Assembly (NCBI GenBank): GCA_013821825.1
Contig: PNJK01000011.1
Span: 1-64,000, forward strand
Source of the DNA: Rhodobacter sp.
GTDB taxonomy: Bacteria; Pseudomonadota; Alphaproteobacteria; Rhodobacterales; Rhodobacteraceae
Length of the DNA: 64,000 nt
Reading direction: 5' to 3'
A model generated the notes under the pieces. The model ran no database searches. It saw only the letters and a list, made by a program, of their open reading frames with translations, and was not told the DNA's origin. Below, in pieces: positions 47,200 through 56,021 of this stretch; positions within the stretch are counted from its first letter, which is position 1; each line of letters opens with the position of its first letter. Both the position numbers and the translations under genes were made by a program.

Positions 47200-47604
47200 A
47201 TGAACGCAGCGCCCCCTTCCCCCTCCCGGCAAAGGACCGTCTGGCCACGCCCGCCGCAGGCGCTGCCGCACGCGCGGCTGACCGAGCCGCCCGCTGGCGC
47301 CCGGGTCACTGTCGCGGGGCTGGTGCTGGTCAGGCAACGGCCCGGCACCGCGAAAGGCGTGATCTTCGTCACGCTTGAGGATGAGACCGGCACCTGCAAC
47401 GTGGTGGTCTGGGCGCAGGTCTATGAACGCTTCCGGCGGGCGGTCATTGCCGGACGCCTGCTGCGCGTCACTGGCAAGCTTCAGCGCGAGGCGGGTGTAG
47501 TGCATGTGGTGGCCGAACTGATCGAGGATCTGTCGCCCCTGCTTGACCGCCTGCTTGATCCCGCCTTCCGCCACGACGGCACCCGTGCCGGCGACCAGCC
47601 CTGA
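47200..47604 (+). CDS. Stand-alone C-terminal OB domain of error-prone polymerase DnaE2
   Basis: A 134-residue protein. From about residue 30 it matches the C-terminal OB-fold of DnaE2/ImuC: GARVTVAGLVLVRQRPGTAK, GVIFVTLEDETGTCNVVVW, YERFRRAVIAGRLLRVTG, REAGVVHVVAELIEDLS. The PHP, palm, fingers and beta-clamp parts (normally about 900 residues) are absent and no imuA or imuB adjoins. A LexA box and promoter-like elements sit directly before the ATG. It is either the scar of an internal deletion of an imuA-imuB-dnaE2 operon or a reduced SOS protein; the frame is intact. Confidence 0.8.
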   Translation: MNAAPPSPSRQRTVWPRPPQALPHARLTEPPAGARVTVAGLVLVRQRPGTAKGVIFVTLEDETGTCNVVVWAQVYERFRRAVIAGRLLRVTGKLQREAGVVHVVAELIEDLSPLLDRLLDPAFRHDGTRAGDQP

Positions 47605-47657
47605 CGGAAACCGAAATCCGCCCCAAATCTCATTCCGAAACCGGCTCCCGCAACGCA

Positions 47658-47686
47658 AGAGGGTGGCGCCGACGGCACCGCCCTCT
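47658..47686. terminator. Probable terminator hairpin between the DnaE2 fragment and degP
   Basis: AGAGGGTGGCGCC pairs with GGCACCGCCCTCT with one mismatch and one G:U pair around GAC. It lies in the 102-base gap between two convergent genes. There is no long T-run, so it may be a structured end rather than a strict intrinsic terminator. Confidence 0.4.
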
Positions 47687-47706
47687 CGCATCAAATCACC
47701 AACCGA

Positions 47707-49155
47707 TCAATCGATCGACAGCGCGACAAAACGCGGGTCACCGGCACGCCGGATCAAAAGCAGGATCGACTTGCGCCCCGCCGCCTTGGCCTGGGTGATC
47801 ATGTCTTCAAGGTCCTGCAACCGGACCACGCGCTGCTGGCCTGCCTCGGCGATAAGATCGCCCTCGCGCAGGCCCTTGGTATAGGCCTCGGACGCAGGAT
47901 CGACGGCGGTGATCATCAGGCCCTCGACCGACGCATCCAACCCCAGACGGCTGCGCATGTCATCATCCAGCGGAGCCAGCGTCAGACCAAGCGTCTCCAT
48001 CTCGCGCGGGGCTTCCAGCGCGGGGGCGGACGCGGGCATCGTCGCCTCGGCCTCTTCGCGACGGCCAAGCGTGACCTGCAGCGTCTCGGTCCGGCCCTCG
48101 CGCATGACGATCACCGGAACCGCCTCGCCAATCGGCGCATCGGCCACCCGGCGCGTCAGACCGCCAGCATCACCGACTTCCTGGCCATCGAAGCGGATGA
48201 TCACGTCGCCCGCAACAAGCCCGGCCTCCCTGGCCGGGCCTTCCGGCACATCGGTAACCAGCGCGCCCGCAGCTTCGGCAAGACCCATCGCCTCGGCCAC
48301 ATCGGGCGTCACGTCCTGAATGCGGACGCCAAGCCAGCCGCGCCGAGTCTCACCGAACTGCTTCAGCTGGTCGACGACCTTTGAGACCACGTTCGACGCC
48401 ATCGAAAAGCCGATCCCGATCGACCCGCCGTTCGGCGACAGAATCGCGGTGTTAACCCCGACCACCTGGCCGTCCATGTTGAACAACGGCCCACCCGAGT
48501 TTCCCCGGTTGATCGCCGCGTCGGTTTGCAGATAATCGTCATAGCTTCCTTGCAACTCGCGCCCGCGGGCTGAAACTATACCCGCGCTGACCGAAAAGCC
48601 CTGGCCCAGCGGGTTGCCCATCGCCATGACCCAGTCGCCCACCCGTATCAGGTCGGAATTGCCGAAGGTCACGAAAGCCAGAGGCTCACCCGCCTCGACC
48701 TTCAAAAGCGCGAGGTCGGTCTTGGGGTCGGTGCCAACCACCTTCGCCGGCAGTTTCTTGCCACCAAAGAACTCGATCAGAATCTCGTCGGCGCCTTCGA
48801 TCACATGGTTGTTGGTGACGATGTAGCCATCTTCCGAAATCACGAAGCCTGACCCCAGCGCCTCGGACCGCTGCGGCCCCTGGCCACCACGGTTGTTGAA
48901 ATCCTCGAAGAAATCCTCGAACGGGCTGCCTTCCGGCACCATCGGCCTCCCGTCTGCCGGACCGGCGATCATCGCGCTGGTCGTGATGTTCACGACGGAA
49001 GGGCTGATCTGCTGTGCCAGATCGGCAAAGCTTTCCGGGGCGCCGAATGCCTCTGCCTCAGAGGCAGGGGCAAGGCTGAGACCAAGCCCAAGAACCAGCG
49101 CCAGCAGCGTGCTGGAGCGGAGGGCGGTACGGATCGAAGGCGTAAGGTCAGGCAC
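47707..49155 (-). CDS. degP: Do/DegP family periplasmic serine endoprotease
   Basis: A 482-residue HtrA-family protease. A signal peptide (STLLALVLGLGLSLAPASEA) is followed by the trypsin-like domain with the triad His (VTNNHVIEG), Asp (PKTDLALL) and Ser (GNSGGPLF), and two PDZ domains (around RRGWLGVRIQDV and TLGLTLAPLD). It degrades misfolded envelope proteins. It is the last gene of the hflK-hflC-DUF2065-degP series, 142 bases after DUF2065. Confidence 0.94.
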   Translation of the reverse strand: MPDLTPSIRTALRSSTLLALVLGLGLSLAPASEAEAFGAPESFADLAQQISPSVVNITTSAMIAGPADGRPMVPEGSPFEDFFEDFNNRGGQGPQRSEALGSGFVISEDGYIVTNNHVIEGADEILIEFFGGKKLPAKVVGTDPKTDLALLKVEAGEPLAFVTFGNSDLIRVGDWVMAMGNPLGQGFSVSAGIVSARGRELQGSYDDYLQTDAAINRGNSGGPLFNMDGQVVGVNTAILSPNGGSIGIGFSMASNVVSKVVDQLKQFGETRRGWLGVRIQDVTPDVAEAMGLAEAAGALVTDVPEGPAREAGLVAGDVIIRFDGQEVGDAGGLTRRVADAPIGEAVPVIVMREGRTETLQVTLGRREEAEATMPASAPALEAPREMETLGLTLAPLDDDMRSRLGLDASVEGLMITAVDPASEAYTKGLREGDLIAEAGQQRVVRLQDLEDMITQAKAAGRKSILLLIRRAGDPRFVALSID

Positions 49156-49297
49156 GGTGCGAACTCCTGTTCATCAGTCGGGCTGGCCGGAACCGGCATA
49201 ACAACCGGTCGGGCATTTCCCGTCATCCAACAGTTAGTCAAGGCTGCGCGCATTGCAAACCCTGCAACGGCCCCTCAAGGGGATGTGAAGGTATTTG

Positions 49298-49486
49298 TTA
49301 CAAGTTGCGCGCCAGCCAGACCAGAAGCACCCCCAGCGCCAGAGCGACAAGTCCGATCTGACGCCGCCGGTCAAGCGCGGTTGCGGCCAAAAGCCGAAGC
49401 GCATCCTCGACACGGCGAGGGGCCAGTGCAAGCACCAGCCCCTCAACTGCAAGCACCAGCCCTATGGCCAGAATCGCAAAGCTCAT
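49298..49486 (-). CDS. DUF2065 family small membrane protein
   Basis: A 62-residue protein with two transmembrane helices (residues about 3-23 and 43-60) joined by a basic loop (ALDRRRQIG). It matches the DUF2065 (YjeT-like) family that regularly follows hflC. Its ATG overlaps the hflC stop by 4 bases, so it is likely translated with it. Function unknown. Confidence 0.9.
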   Translation of the reverse strand: MSFAILAIGLVLAVEGLVLALAPRRVEDALRLLAATALDRRRQIGLVALALGVLLVWLARNL

Positions 49487-50397
49487 GGCGCAGCGGGTGC
49501 CGTGACCGCGGCACCTGCCTCGGGCCGCAATTCCGGCGCCGTGTCCGTGCGCAGATAGTCGAAGAACTTGCTGTCGGGCTGCATCACGATGCTGGAGTTG
49601 TCGCCCCGCAGCGAGACCTCATAGGCCGTAAGCGACCGGATGAACGAGAAGAACTCCGGATCGCGGCCGTATGCCTCCGCCAGAACGCGGTTACGCTCGG
49701 CATCGGCTTCACCGCGGATCACTTCGGCCTTGCGACGTGCGTCCGAGGTCAGTTCGACCACGGTCCGGTCTGCCGAAGCCCGTACCCGCTGCGCCGCTTC
49801 GCCGCCCCGGGCGATTTCGTCCGCCGCTTCGCGTTCGCGTTCCGCCCGCATCCGGGCAAAAGTCGCCTCAAGGTTCTGCTCCGGCAGGTCGGTGCGGGTC
49901 AGGCGAACGTCGATAACTTCGATCCCCAGGTTCGCTGCCTGACGGCGGGCAATGTCGCGGATCTGGTTCATCAGCCCGGTCCGGTCTTCGGACAGGACGC
50001 GGTTTGACGGCACCGAACCCAGAACCTCCTGAATCGCTGGGTTCACGATCCCCTCCAACCGGCGCAAGGCCTGGACTTCACCACCCGTGCCTACCGCTTC
50101 GCGGAACTCGACCAGATCGACGATCCGCCAGCGCGAAAAGGCATCGACCACCAGACGGCGATCGTCGAGCATGGTGACTTCAAGCGGCGTGGTCTGCAGC
50201 CCAAGGATGCGGTCTTCGTAATAGACCACTTCCTGAATGAACGGCACCTTGAAGCCAAGGCCCGGTTCCGTCTTCACCTGGGTCACCTGACCGAACTGAA
50301 GCACCAGCGCCTTCTTGCGTTCATCGACGATGAACACCGAGGACAACGCCACCACCGCGGCGATCACCACCACCGGAACGATATACATCGCGCGCAT
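49483..50397 (-). CDS. hflC: Protease modulator HflC
   Basis: A 304-residue SPFH-domain protein with an N-terminal signal anchor (YIVPVVVIAAVVALSSVFIV) and a periplasmic band-7 domain (VLQFGQVTQVKTEPGLGFKV) plus a coiled coil rich in Glu/Arg/Ala. With HflK it forms a cage around FtsH and restrains its proteolysis. The ATG overlaps the hflK stop by one base (TGATG). The C-terminal Pro/Ala tail is unremarkable. Confidence 0.96.
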   Translation of the reverse strand: MRAMYIVPVVVIAAVVALSSVFIVDERKKALVLQFGQVTQVKTEPGLGFKVPFIQEVVYYEDRILGLQTTPLEVTMLDDRRLVVDAFSRWRIVDLVEFREAVGTGGEVQALRRLEGIVNPAIQEVLGSVPSNRVLSEDRTGLMNQIRDIARRQAANLGIEVIDVRLTRTDLPEQNLEATFARMRAEREREAADEIARGGEAAQRVRASADRTVVELTSDARRKAEVIRGEADAERNRVLAEAYGRDPEFFSFIRSLTAYEVSLRGDNSSIVMQPDSKFFDYLRTDTAPELRPEAGAAVTAPAAP

Positions 50398-51584
50398 CAG
50401 TTGTTCCCTCCCGTAGTGGCGGCGGCACCCTGCTGCGGAGCAGGTCGCCCAAGTTCGTTCAAGGGCAGGAAGGGCACAACGCCCTGCCCGGCCTCGCCAC
50501 CGGAAACGCCGTCAAGGATCACCTTGTTCATGCCGCCCAGAACCCGCTCCATGGTTTCGAGGTAAAGCCTGCGCCGGGTGACTTCGGGCGACTTGATGTA
50601 TTCCTGATAGACCGAGACGAAGCGCGCCGCCTCACCCAGCGCCGAGTTCACGGCCTGGGCGCGATAGGCTTCGGCCTCTTCTTCAAGCTGGGCCGCAGCA
50701 CCACGCGCGCCCGCCGTCACACGGTTGGCATAGGCGTCGGCCTCTTTCTCCAGCGTGTCGCGCTGCTGCTGGGCCGCCTGCACTTCGCGGAAGGCATCGA
50801 TCACCTCACGCGGGGGCTGGGCCCGTTGCAGGTTGACGCGGATCACGCTGATCCCGGCGTTGTAGCTGTCCAGCGTCGCCTGCACCTGCGACTGCACATC
50901 GGCAGCAATCACGCCACGGTCCCGGTTCAGGATCGGCGACAGTTCCGACCGTGCCACGATATCGCGCATGGCACTTTCGCTGACCGCGCGGATCGTGTCC
51001 TCGGGGTCGGCCAGGTTGAACAGATAGCCCTCCGGGTCCGCGATGTTCCAGACCACCTGAAAGCCGATGTCGACGATGTTCTGGTCGCGCGTCAGCATCA
51101 GGCCGGATTCGTTGCCGCCAGCACTGATGCCGATATCCGTCGTCCGTTCGCCAGTCACCTGCACCTTTTCATAGGTCACGACAGGCCATGGCGCAAAGTT
51201 CAGGCCCGGATTGCCGATGCCCGCGCTTTCGCCCAGGAACAACTCGACCGAACGTTCTTCGGGCCTGACGGTGTAGAACGACATGAAGGACCAAAGCGCG
51301 ACCAGAGCCAGCGCACCCAGCGCCATGCCCTGCCGCGTGAAGACCGGCCCGCCCGAGCCGCCGCCCGGACCGCCGCCACCGCCCATGCCGCCCCGACCGC
51401 GCCCGCCCATAAGCACGCGCAGCTGTTCCTGCCCGCGTCTTACCAGCTGGTCGATCTCGGGGATCTGGGGTCCGCCCTCGCCACGGCGTCCGCCACGGCG
51501 GTCGTCGTCCTCATCCTTGCCCCTGTTCCGGTCGTCACCGCCCGGACCGCCACCGCCGCCCCAGGGACCGCCACTTCCTGCCAT
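50397..51584 (-). CDS. hflK: Protease modulator HflK
   Basis: A 395-residue SPFH protein. The N-terminal 80 residues are glycine- and Asp/Arg-rich and disordered, as usual for HflK, followed by one transmembrane helix (about residues 87-105, GMALGALALVALWSFMSFY) and the band-7 domain (PEERSVELFLG, NPGLNFAPWPV). It heads the hflK-hflC-DUF2065-degP series, an envelope proteostasis unit. Confidence 0.96.
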   Translation of the reverse strand: MAGSGGPWGGGGGPGGDDRNRGKDEDDDRRGGRRGEGGPQIPEIDQLVRRGQEQLRVLMGGRGRGGMGGGGGPGGGSGGPVFTRQGMALGALALVALWSFMSFYTVRPEERSVELFLGESAGIGNPGLNFAPWPVVTYEKVQVTGERTTDIGISAGGNESGLMLTRDQNIVDIGFQVVWNIADPEGYLFNLADPEDTIRAVSESAMRDIVARSELSPILNRDRGVIAADVQSQVQATLDSYNAGISVIRVNLQRAQPPREVIDAFREVQAAQQQRDTLEKEADAYANRVTAGARGAAAQLEEEAEAYRAQAVNSALGEAARFVSVYQEYIKSPEVTRRRLYLETMERVLGGMNKVILDGVSGGEAGQGVVPFLPLNELGRPAPQQGAAATTGGNN

Positions 51585-51673
51585 CGATCAGAACCTTTCT
51601 ATTCGCATCTCATCTTAGCTGGTCATCATGGGCCGGAAATCAAGCAGCCATCATGTTACAGCCATGTTTCTTG

Positions 51674-53032
51674 TCAGGCGCTTCTAATGGGTTTGCGCAT
51701 CGTCACCAACTCCTCGGCCATGGTGGGATGCACAGCGCAAGTCCGGTCGAAATCTTCCTTTGTCGCGCCCATCCGGATCGCAATTGCCGCAAGCTGGATC
51801 ATCTCACCGGCCTCGGGCGCCACGATGTGGCAGCCCAGCACCTTCCGCGTGGCCTGACTGACGATCAGTTTCATCATCACCCGGTCGGGGCGCCCGGCAA
51901 AGGCTGTCTTCATCGGCCGGAACGCCGTGCCATAGACCTCGATCGGCTCCTGATCCCGAGCGGCCTCTTCGCTTAGCCCGACCGACCCGAACTCGGGCCG
52001 GGTGAAGACGGCCGAGGCTACCAGTTCGTGGTCAAAGGCTGTGGATTTGCCGCCAAAGACGGTGTCTGCGAAAGCATGCCCCTCACGGATCGCGACCGGC
52101 GTCAGATTGATCCGCCCGGTCACGTCGCCCACCGCAAAGATCGAAGGCACCGCCGTCTGGCTGAACCGGTCCACGACGATCTGACCCTGACGGCCAAGGT
52201 CCACGCCCAAGGCATCAAGCCCAAGCCCGTCCGTATTGGGCCGCCGCCCCGTGGCATACATCACCAGGTCGAACTCGCGTTCCGTACCGTCGGTCGCCAC
52301 GGCAAGGATGCCGCCCGCCGTCCGCTCCAGCCGCATGACGTCGGCGCCGCAATGGATATTGATGCCGTCGGCCTGCATAGCGGTCGCCACATGGCCCCGG
52401 GCCTCATCGTCAAAGCCCCGCAGGATCTGCGCGCCACGGTAGTACTGGCAGACATCAACGCCCAGACCGTTAAGGATGCAGGCGAATTCGCTGGCAATAT
52501 AGCCGCCGCCGACGACCAGCGCCCGCTTCGGCAACTGCTTAAGATGGAACATCTCGTTCGAGGTGACGGCAAGTTCCGCCCCCCGGAACTCTGGCACGAA
52601 CGGTCGCCCGCCAGTCGCGATCAGGATGTGCTTGGCGCTGAACTCTTCACCGCCGGCCAGCCGAACCCTGTGCGCATCGACCAGCGTTGCGCGCGCGTCA
52701 TGGACAGTGACTCCGGCGTTCTTCAGCGTCCTGCGATAAGCCGCTTCCAGCCGGTCAAGCTCGGCCTCCAGCCGGGTGCGAAAGGTCGTCCAGTCAAAGC
52801 GGGCCTCGCCCATGTCCCAGCCATAGCCACGGGCATCCTCGAATGCCGCCGGAAATCCCGAGGCGAACACCATCAGCTTCTTCGGCACACAGCCCCGGAT
52901 GACACAGGTGCCGCCCATCCGGCTTTCTTCCGCCAAGCCTACCTTCGCACCCCAGTCCGCCGCCGCGATACGCGCGGCGCGCACCCCGCCGGACCCGCCG
53001 CCGATGACGAAAAGATCGTAGTCGAAGGCCAA
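51674..53032 (-). CDS. gor: Glutathione-disulfide reductase
   Basis: A 452-residue flavoprotein. It shows the FAD motif (DLFVIGGGSGGVRAA), the redox disulfide Cys43/Cys48 (GGTCVIRGCVPKK), the NAD(P) motif (VVGGGYIASEFA) and the C-terminal catalytic His-Glu (VHPTMAEE). There is no ATG near the N-terminus; the family start falls on a TTG at 53032, five bases after the rpiA stop, with GGGGGA from the rpiA end as ribosome-binding site. A TTG start often keeps expression low. Confidence 0.94.
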   Translation of the reverse strand: MAFDYDLFVIGGGSGGVRAARIAAADWGAKVGLAEESRMGGTCVIRGCVPKKLMVFASGFPAAFEDARGYGWDMGEARFDWTTFRTRLEAELDRLEAAYRRTLKNAGVTVHDARATLVDAHRVRLAGGEEFSAKHILIATGGRPFVPEFRGAELAVTSNEMFHLKQLPKRALVVGGGYIASEFACILNGLGVDVCQYYRGAQILRGFDDEARGHVATAMQADGINIHCGADVMRLERTAGGILAVATDGTEREFDLVMYATGRRPNTDGLGLDALGVDLGRQGQIVVDRFSQTAVPSIFAVGDVTGRINLTPVAIREGHAFADTVFGGKSTAFDHELVASAVFTRPEFGSVGLSEEAARDQEPIEVYGTAFRPMKTAFAGRPDRVMMKLIVSQATRKVLGCHIVAPEAGEMIQLAAIAIRMGATKEDFDRTCAVHPTMAEELVTMRKPIRSA

Positions 53033-53036
53033 ATGT

Positions 53037-53825
53037 TCAGTCCCCCAGTTCGGCGAAAATGTTCGCGCTCTGCGCAAGGTCGATCGAGGTATCCTCTACC
53101 CGACCCGAGTTGATGTCGCGCACCGTCACCCGCCCGTCACCGTTCCCGATCACCACCACGTCGCAGATATCGATAAAAAGCCCGTTCTCCACCACGCCCG
53201 GGATCTGATTGAGGACCAGCGCCAGTTGCCGGGGGTTGCCGATCCGCTTGAGGTTCAGATCAAGGATCAGGTTGCCCTCGTCCGTCCTCAGCGGTCGGCT
53301 ACGGTTCAGCCGCAGGTTTACCTCGCGGTTCAGCACATCGAGGCTGTAAAGCGTTTCTTCGATCAGCGCTTTTGTGGTCTCCCAGCCGAAGGGAATCACC
53401 TCGACCGGCAACGGAAAGGCACCCAGTTGCGCCACTTCCTTCGCCGCATCGGCGATCACGATCATCCGGTCCGACGCCGTGGCCACAATCTTTTCCTGAA
53501 GCAAAGCAGCACCGCCGCCCTTTATCAGGTTCAGGTTGGGATCGAACTCGTCCGCGCCGTCGATGGTCAGGTCCAGCCACTTCACGTCGTCCAGGCTTAC
53601 GACGGTCACGCCCAGTTCTCGCGCAAGGTCTGCCGTGCGCTTCGAGGTTGCCACGCAGGTAACCTTCAAGCCCTCGTTGCGAATGCGTTCGGCCAGGCAG
53701 CGCACCATCCATGCGGCGGTCGAACCTGTCCCCAGACCAAGCTTCATCCCGGACTCGACAAAATCGACCGACCGTTGCGCGGCGGCGTATTTGGCATTGT
53801 CGATAGGCGAAAGCTCGGCGGTCAT
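53037..53825 (-). CDS. rpiA: Ribose-5-phosphate isomerase A
   Basis: A 262-residue RpiA, interconverting ribose 5-phosphate and ribulose 5-phosphate in the pentose phosphate pathway. The motifs GLGTGSTAAWMV, TIDGADEFDPN and LIKGGGAALLQEK are all present. The ATG at 53825 is followed by the normal N-terminus. The gor gene starts five bases after its stop, so they are co-transcribed; both serve redox balance through NADPH, though this link is an inference. Confidence 0.95.
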   Translation of the reverse strand: MTAELSPIDNAKYAAAQRSVDFVESGMKLGLGTGSTAAWMVRCLAERIRNEGLKVTCVATSKRTADLARELGVTVVSLDDVKWLDLTIDGADEFDPNLNLIKGGGAALLQEKIVATASDRMIVIADAAKEVAQLGAFPLPVEVIPFGWETTKALIEETLYSLDVLNREVNLRLNRSRPLRTDEGNLILDLNLKRIGNPRQLALVLNQIPGVVENGLFIDICDVVVIGNGDGRVTVRDINSGRVEDTSIDLAQSANIFAELGD

Positions 53826-53959
53826 GACAGCACTCCCCTGTTTTTCTCCGAATAACGCAAAGGTCGCCGGAGGGCGAGAGGGTTCTGCGGCACTGCGGAT
53901 CACAAGGCCGGACAGGAGTGCGGGGCACTGCGTCGCATCCAGGGAGTTTCGGCCTGGGG

Positions 53960-54505
53960 TCAGGTCGCCTCGTCAAGTCGTGACAGCGCGGTGCGCAGCT
54001 CTTGCAGGCTGACCGCACCGTCGCCACCGAGGTCCAGCGTGATCAATGCGCGCAGCAGTTCCACGTCGGTCTCGCTCATCGCCCTCAGGGCAGCTATGTG
54101 GCCGTTCGCCCGGATCTCGGCCGGGTCGATCCGCGCGTCGCCGTTTGTATCGGCGCTTGCGAACTGCCGTTCCAATCGCCCCCGCGCCGCGGCACTGGCC
54201 GCGCGCTGCGTCACCTCCAGTTCGTTCCGGTCAACAGATCCGTCATTGCCGAGATCGATCGCCAGAAGCCGCCGCATCGCCTCTGCCCGTGCGACCGCGC
54301 GCGCCAGCGCAACATGATCCTCAATGCCGTCTGGCGTCAGCCCATCAGGACCGCCAAAACCCGCAATCACATCTTCCGCCATCGCCTGAAACCCGGCGGC
54401 GTCATCGCGCATCGCCTGCTCCAGCACGCCCTCTTCGCTTTCCGCCAAAGCCGATTGAACCATGATCACCGTCAACACCAGCAACGCCGCCATCAGCCTG
54501 GTCAT
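53960..54505 (-). CDS. Exported EF-hand domain protein
   Basis: A 181-residue protein with a signal peptide (LMAALLVLTVIMVQSALA) and three EF-hand-like loops: DLGNDGSVDRNEL, ADTNGDARIDPAEI and DLGGDGAVSLQEL. The middle loop is canonical (DTNGDARIDPAE); the outer two have Gly in place of the third ligand position. It probably binds calcium in the periplasm; its partner is unknown. The start at 54505 (MTRLMAALL) gives the signal peptide. Confidence 0.85.
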   Translation of the reverse strand: MTRLMAALLVLTVIMVQSALAESEEGVLEQAMRDDAAGFQAMAEDVIAGFGGPDGLTPDGIEDHVALARAVARAEAMRRLLAIDLGNDGSVDRNELEVTQRAASAAARGRLERQFASADTNGDARIDPAEIRANGHIAALRAMSETDVELLRALITLDLGGDGAVSLQELRTALSRLDEAT

Positions 54506-54666
54506 CCACGCCTCCGTCGCCCAAGGATGATGCCACTCTGCCGCGTACAAGGTTGATGTCCCGTTAACCGCCGAGCACAATGCGCGATTGGCGGCAGGGG
54601 GTCGCTTTTCGGCCAGCGCCAAGGCAAGACTTGGGCGAGTTTGGACCTGACGCCTCAAGGTGCCCG

Positions 54667-55347
54667 ATGTACAGGCTGCATTACGCCCCCGACAACGCTT
54701 CTCTGATCATTCGCCTCGTCCTTGACGGGGCCGGGATTCCCTATCGCACGGCGCTTGTCGACCGCGCCAGACGCCAGCAGGACAGCCAGGCCTATCGCAC
54801 GCTGAACCCCACCGGCCTGATCCCGACTCTGGAAACGCCCGCCGGCGCGATTTCCGAGACGGGGGCGATCCTGCTATGGCTGTCCGACGCCCACACCCTT
54901 GGCCCGACGCCTGCCAGCCCCGACCGGCCGGCTTTCCTGCGATGGCTGTTCTTTCTGTCGAACACCGCCCATGCCGACCTGCGCCAGATCTTCTATCCGC
55001 ACCAGTACGCACCGGCCGATGGCCATGCAGCACATCTCGAGATCATGTCCCGGCGCGTGCTCCGGCACTTCGGGCTGATCGACGCTGCGGCCGGAGAGCA
55101 CCCGCGCCTCTTCGCCGCCGCAACGCCTCTGGGGGTTTACGCAATCACCCTGACCCGCTGGGCCTCGCTTTATCCGGTCGATGCCCCGCGCTGGTTCAAC
55201 CTTGCCGACTTCCCCGCGCTCGAAGCCCTCGCCCGCGCCCAGGAAGCAAGGGTCGAAACCCCCGTCATTGCCCGGGCCGAAGGCCTTGGCCCCCATCCCT
55301 TCACCGCACCAGAGCAACCGAACCCACCCGAAGGCAGCGTGCTATGA
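54667..55347 (+). CDS. Glutathione S-transferase family protein
   Basis: A 226-residue GST-like protein. It has a thioredoxin-like N-terminal domain with the cis-proline and glutathione-binding region (NPTGLIPTLETPAGAISETGAILLWL) and a helical C-terminal domain. A catalytic Ser/Cys/Tyr near the N-terminus is not obvious (YRLHYAPDNAS). It overlaps the next GST by 4 bases (ATGA) and is about 40 percent alike by eye. Substrate unknown. Confidence 0.9.
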   Translation: MYRLHYAPDNASLIIRLVLDGAGIPYRTALVDRARRQQDSQAYRTLNPTGLIPTLETPAGAISETGAILLWLSDAHTLGPTPASPDRPAFLRWLFFLSNTAHADLRQIFYPHQYAPADGHAAHLEIMSRRVLRHFGLIDAAAGEHPRLFAAATPLGVYAITLTRWASLYPVDAPRWFNLADFPALEALARAQEARVETPVIARAEGLGPHPFTAPEQPNPPEGSVL

Positions 55348-56021
55348 GCAACCCAATAGCCCTGACCCTGCACCACGCCCCGGACTTCGCGTCGACGATC
55401 ATCCGCCTTGCGCTGGAAGAGCTGGAGCTGCCGCATACGATCGCCATTGCCGATATCGAAGGCGGCGCCCTTGCCAGCCCCGATTACCGGCGGGTGAACC
55501 CGGTGGGGCTGATCCCGGCGCTCGAAACCCCCGATGGCCCGATCTTCGAAACCGCCGCCATCCTGCTGTGGCTGGTGGACCGGACAGGTCGGCTTGGCCC
55601 CGGCCCGCAAGACCACGACCGCGGCGCCTTCCTGTCCTGGCTGTTCTTCACCTCGAACGCGTTGCACACGGCGGCACTGGCAATGTTCTACCCCCATCGC
55701 CCGGCGGGCGAGGCGAACACCGACGCCGCCCGCACCGCAGCGCATGACCAGATCATCGCCCGTCTTGGCCTGATCGAGGCGATGATCGCGACCCAGCGCC
55801 CGCGCTGGCTTTCCGTCGACCATCCCGGAGTCATGGGATACTATATCGGCGTCCTCGTGCGTTGGCTCATCCTGCTGCCGCCGGCGCCCTATGGTCTTGA
55901 CCTTGCCGCGTTCCCCGAACTCCGCGCTGTCCTTGCCGCGCATGAGGCACGCCCCGCCACACTTCGCGTCGCCAAGGCCGACGGCCTTGGCCCAACCCCC
56001 TTCACAAATCCGGGTGCCTGA
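55344..56021 (+). CDS. Glutathione S-transferase family protein (tandem paralogue)
   Basis: A 225-residue GST, a tandem paralogue of the preceding gene, sharing NPVGLIPALETPDGPIFETAAILLWLVD and the same helical C-terminus (DGLGPTPFT). It begins with an ATG overlapping the upstream stop and ends with a TGATG overlap with sdaA, so three genes form one compact unit. It likely arose by duplication. Substrate unknown. Confidence 0.9.
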   Translation: MSNPIALTLHHAPDFASTIIRLALEELELPHTIAIADIEGGALASPDYRRVNPVGLIPALETPDGPIFETAAILLWLVDRTGRLGPGPQDHDRGAFLSWLFFTSNALHTAALAMFYPHRPAGEANTDAARTAAHDQIIARLGLIEAMIATQRPRWLSVDHPGVMGYYIGVLVRWLILLPPAPYGLDLAAFPELRAVLAAHEARPATLRVAKADGLGPTPFTNPGA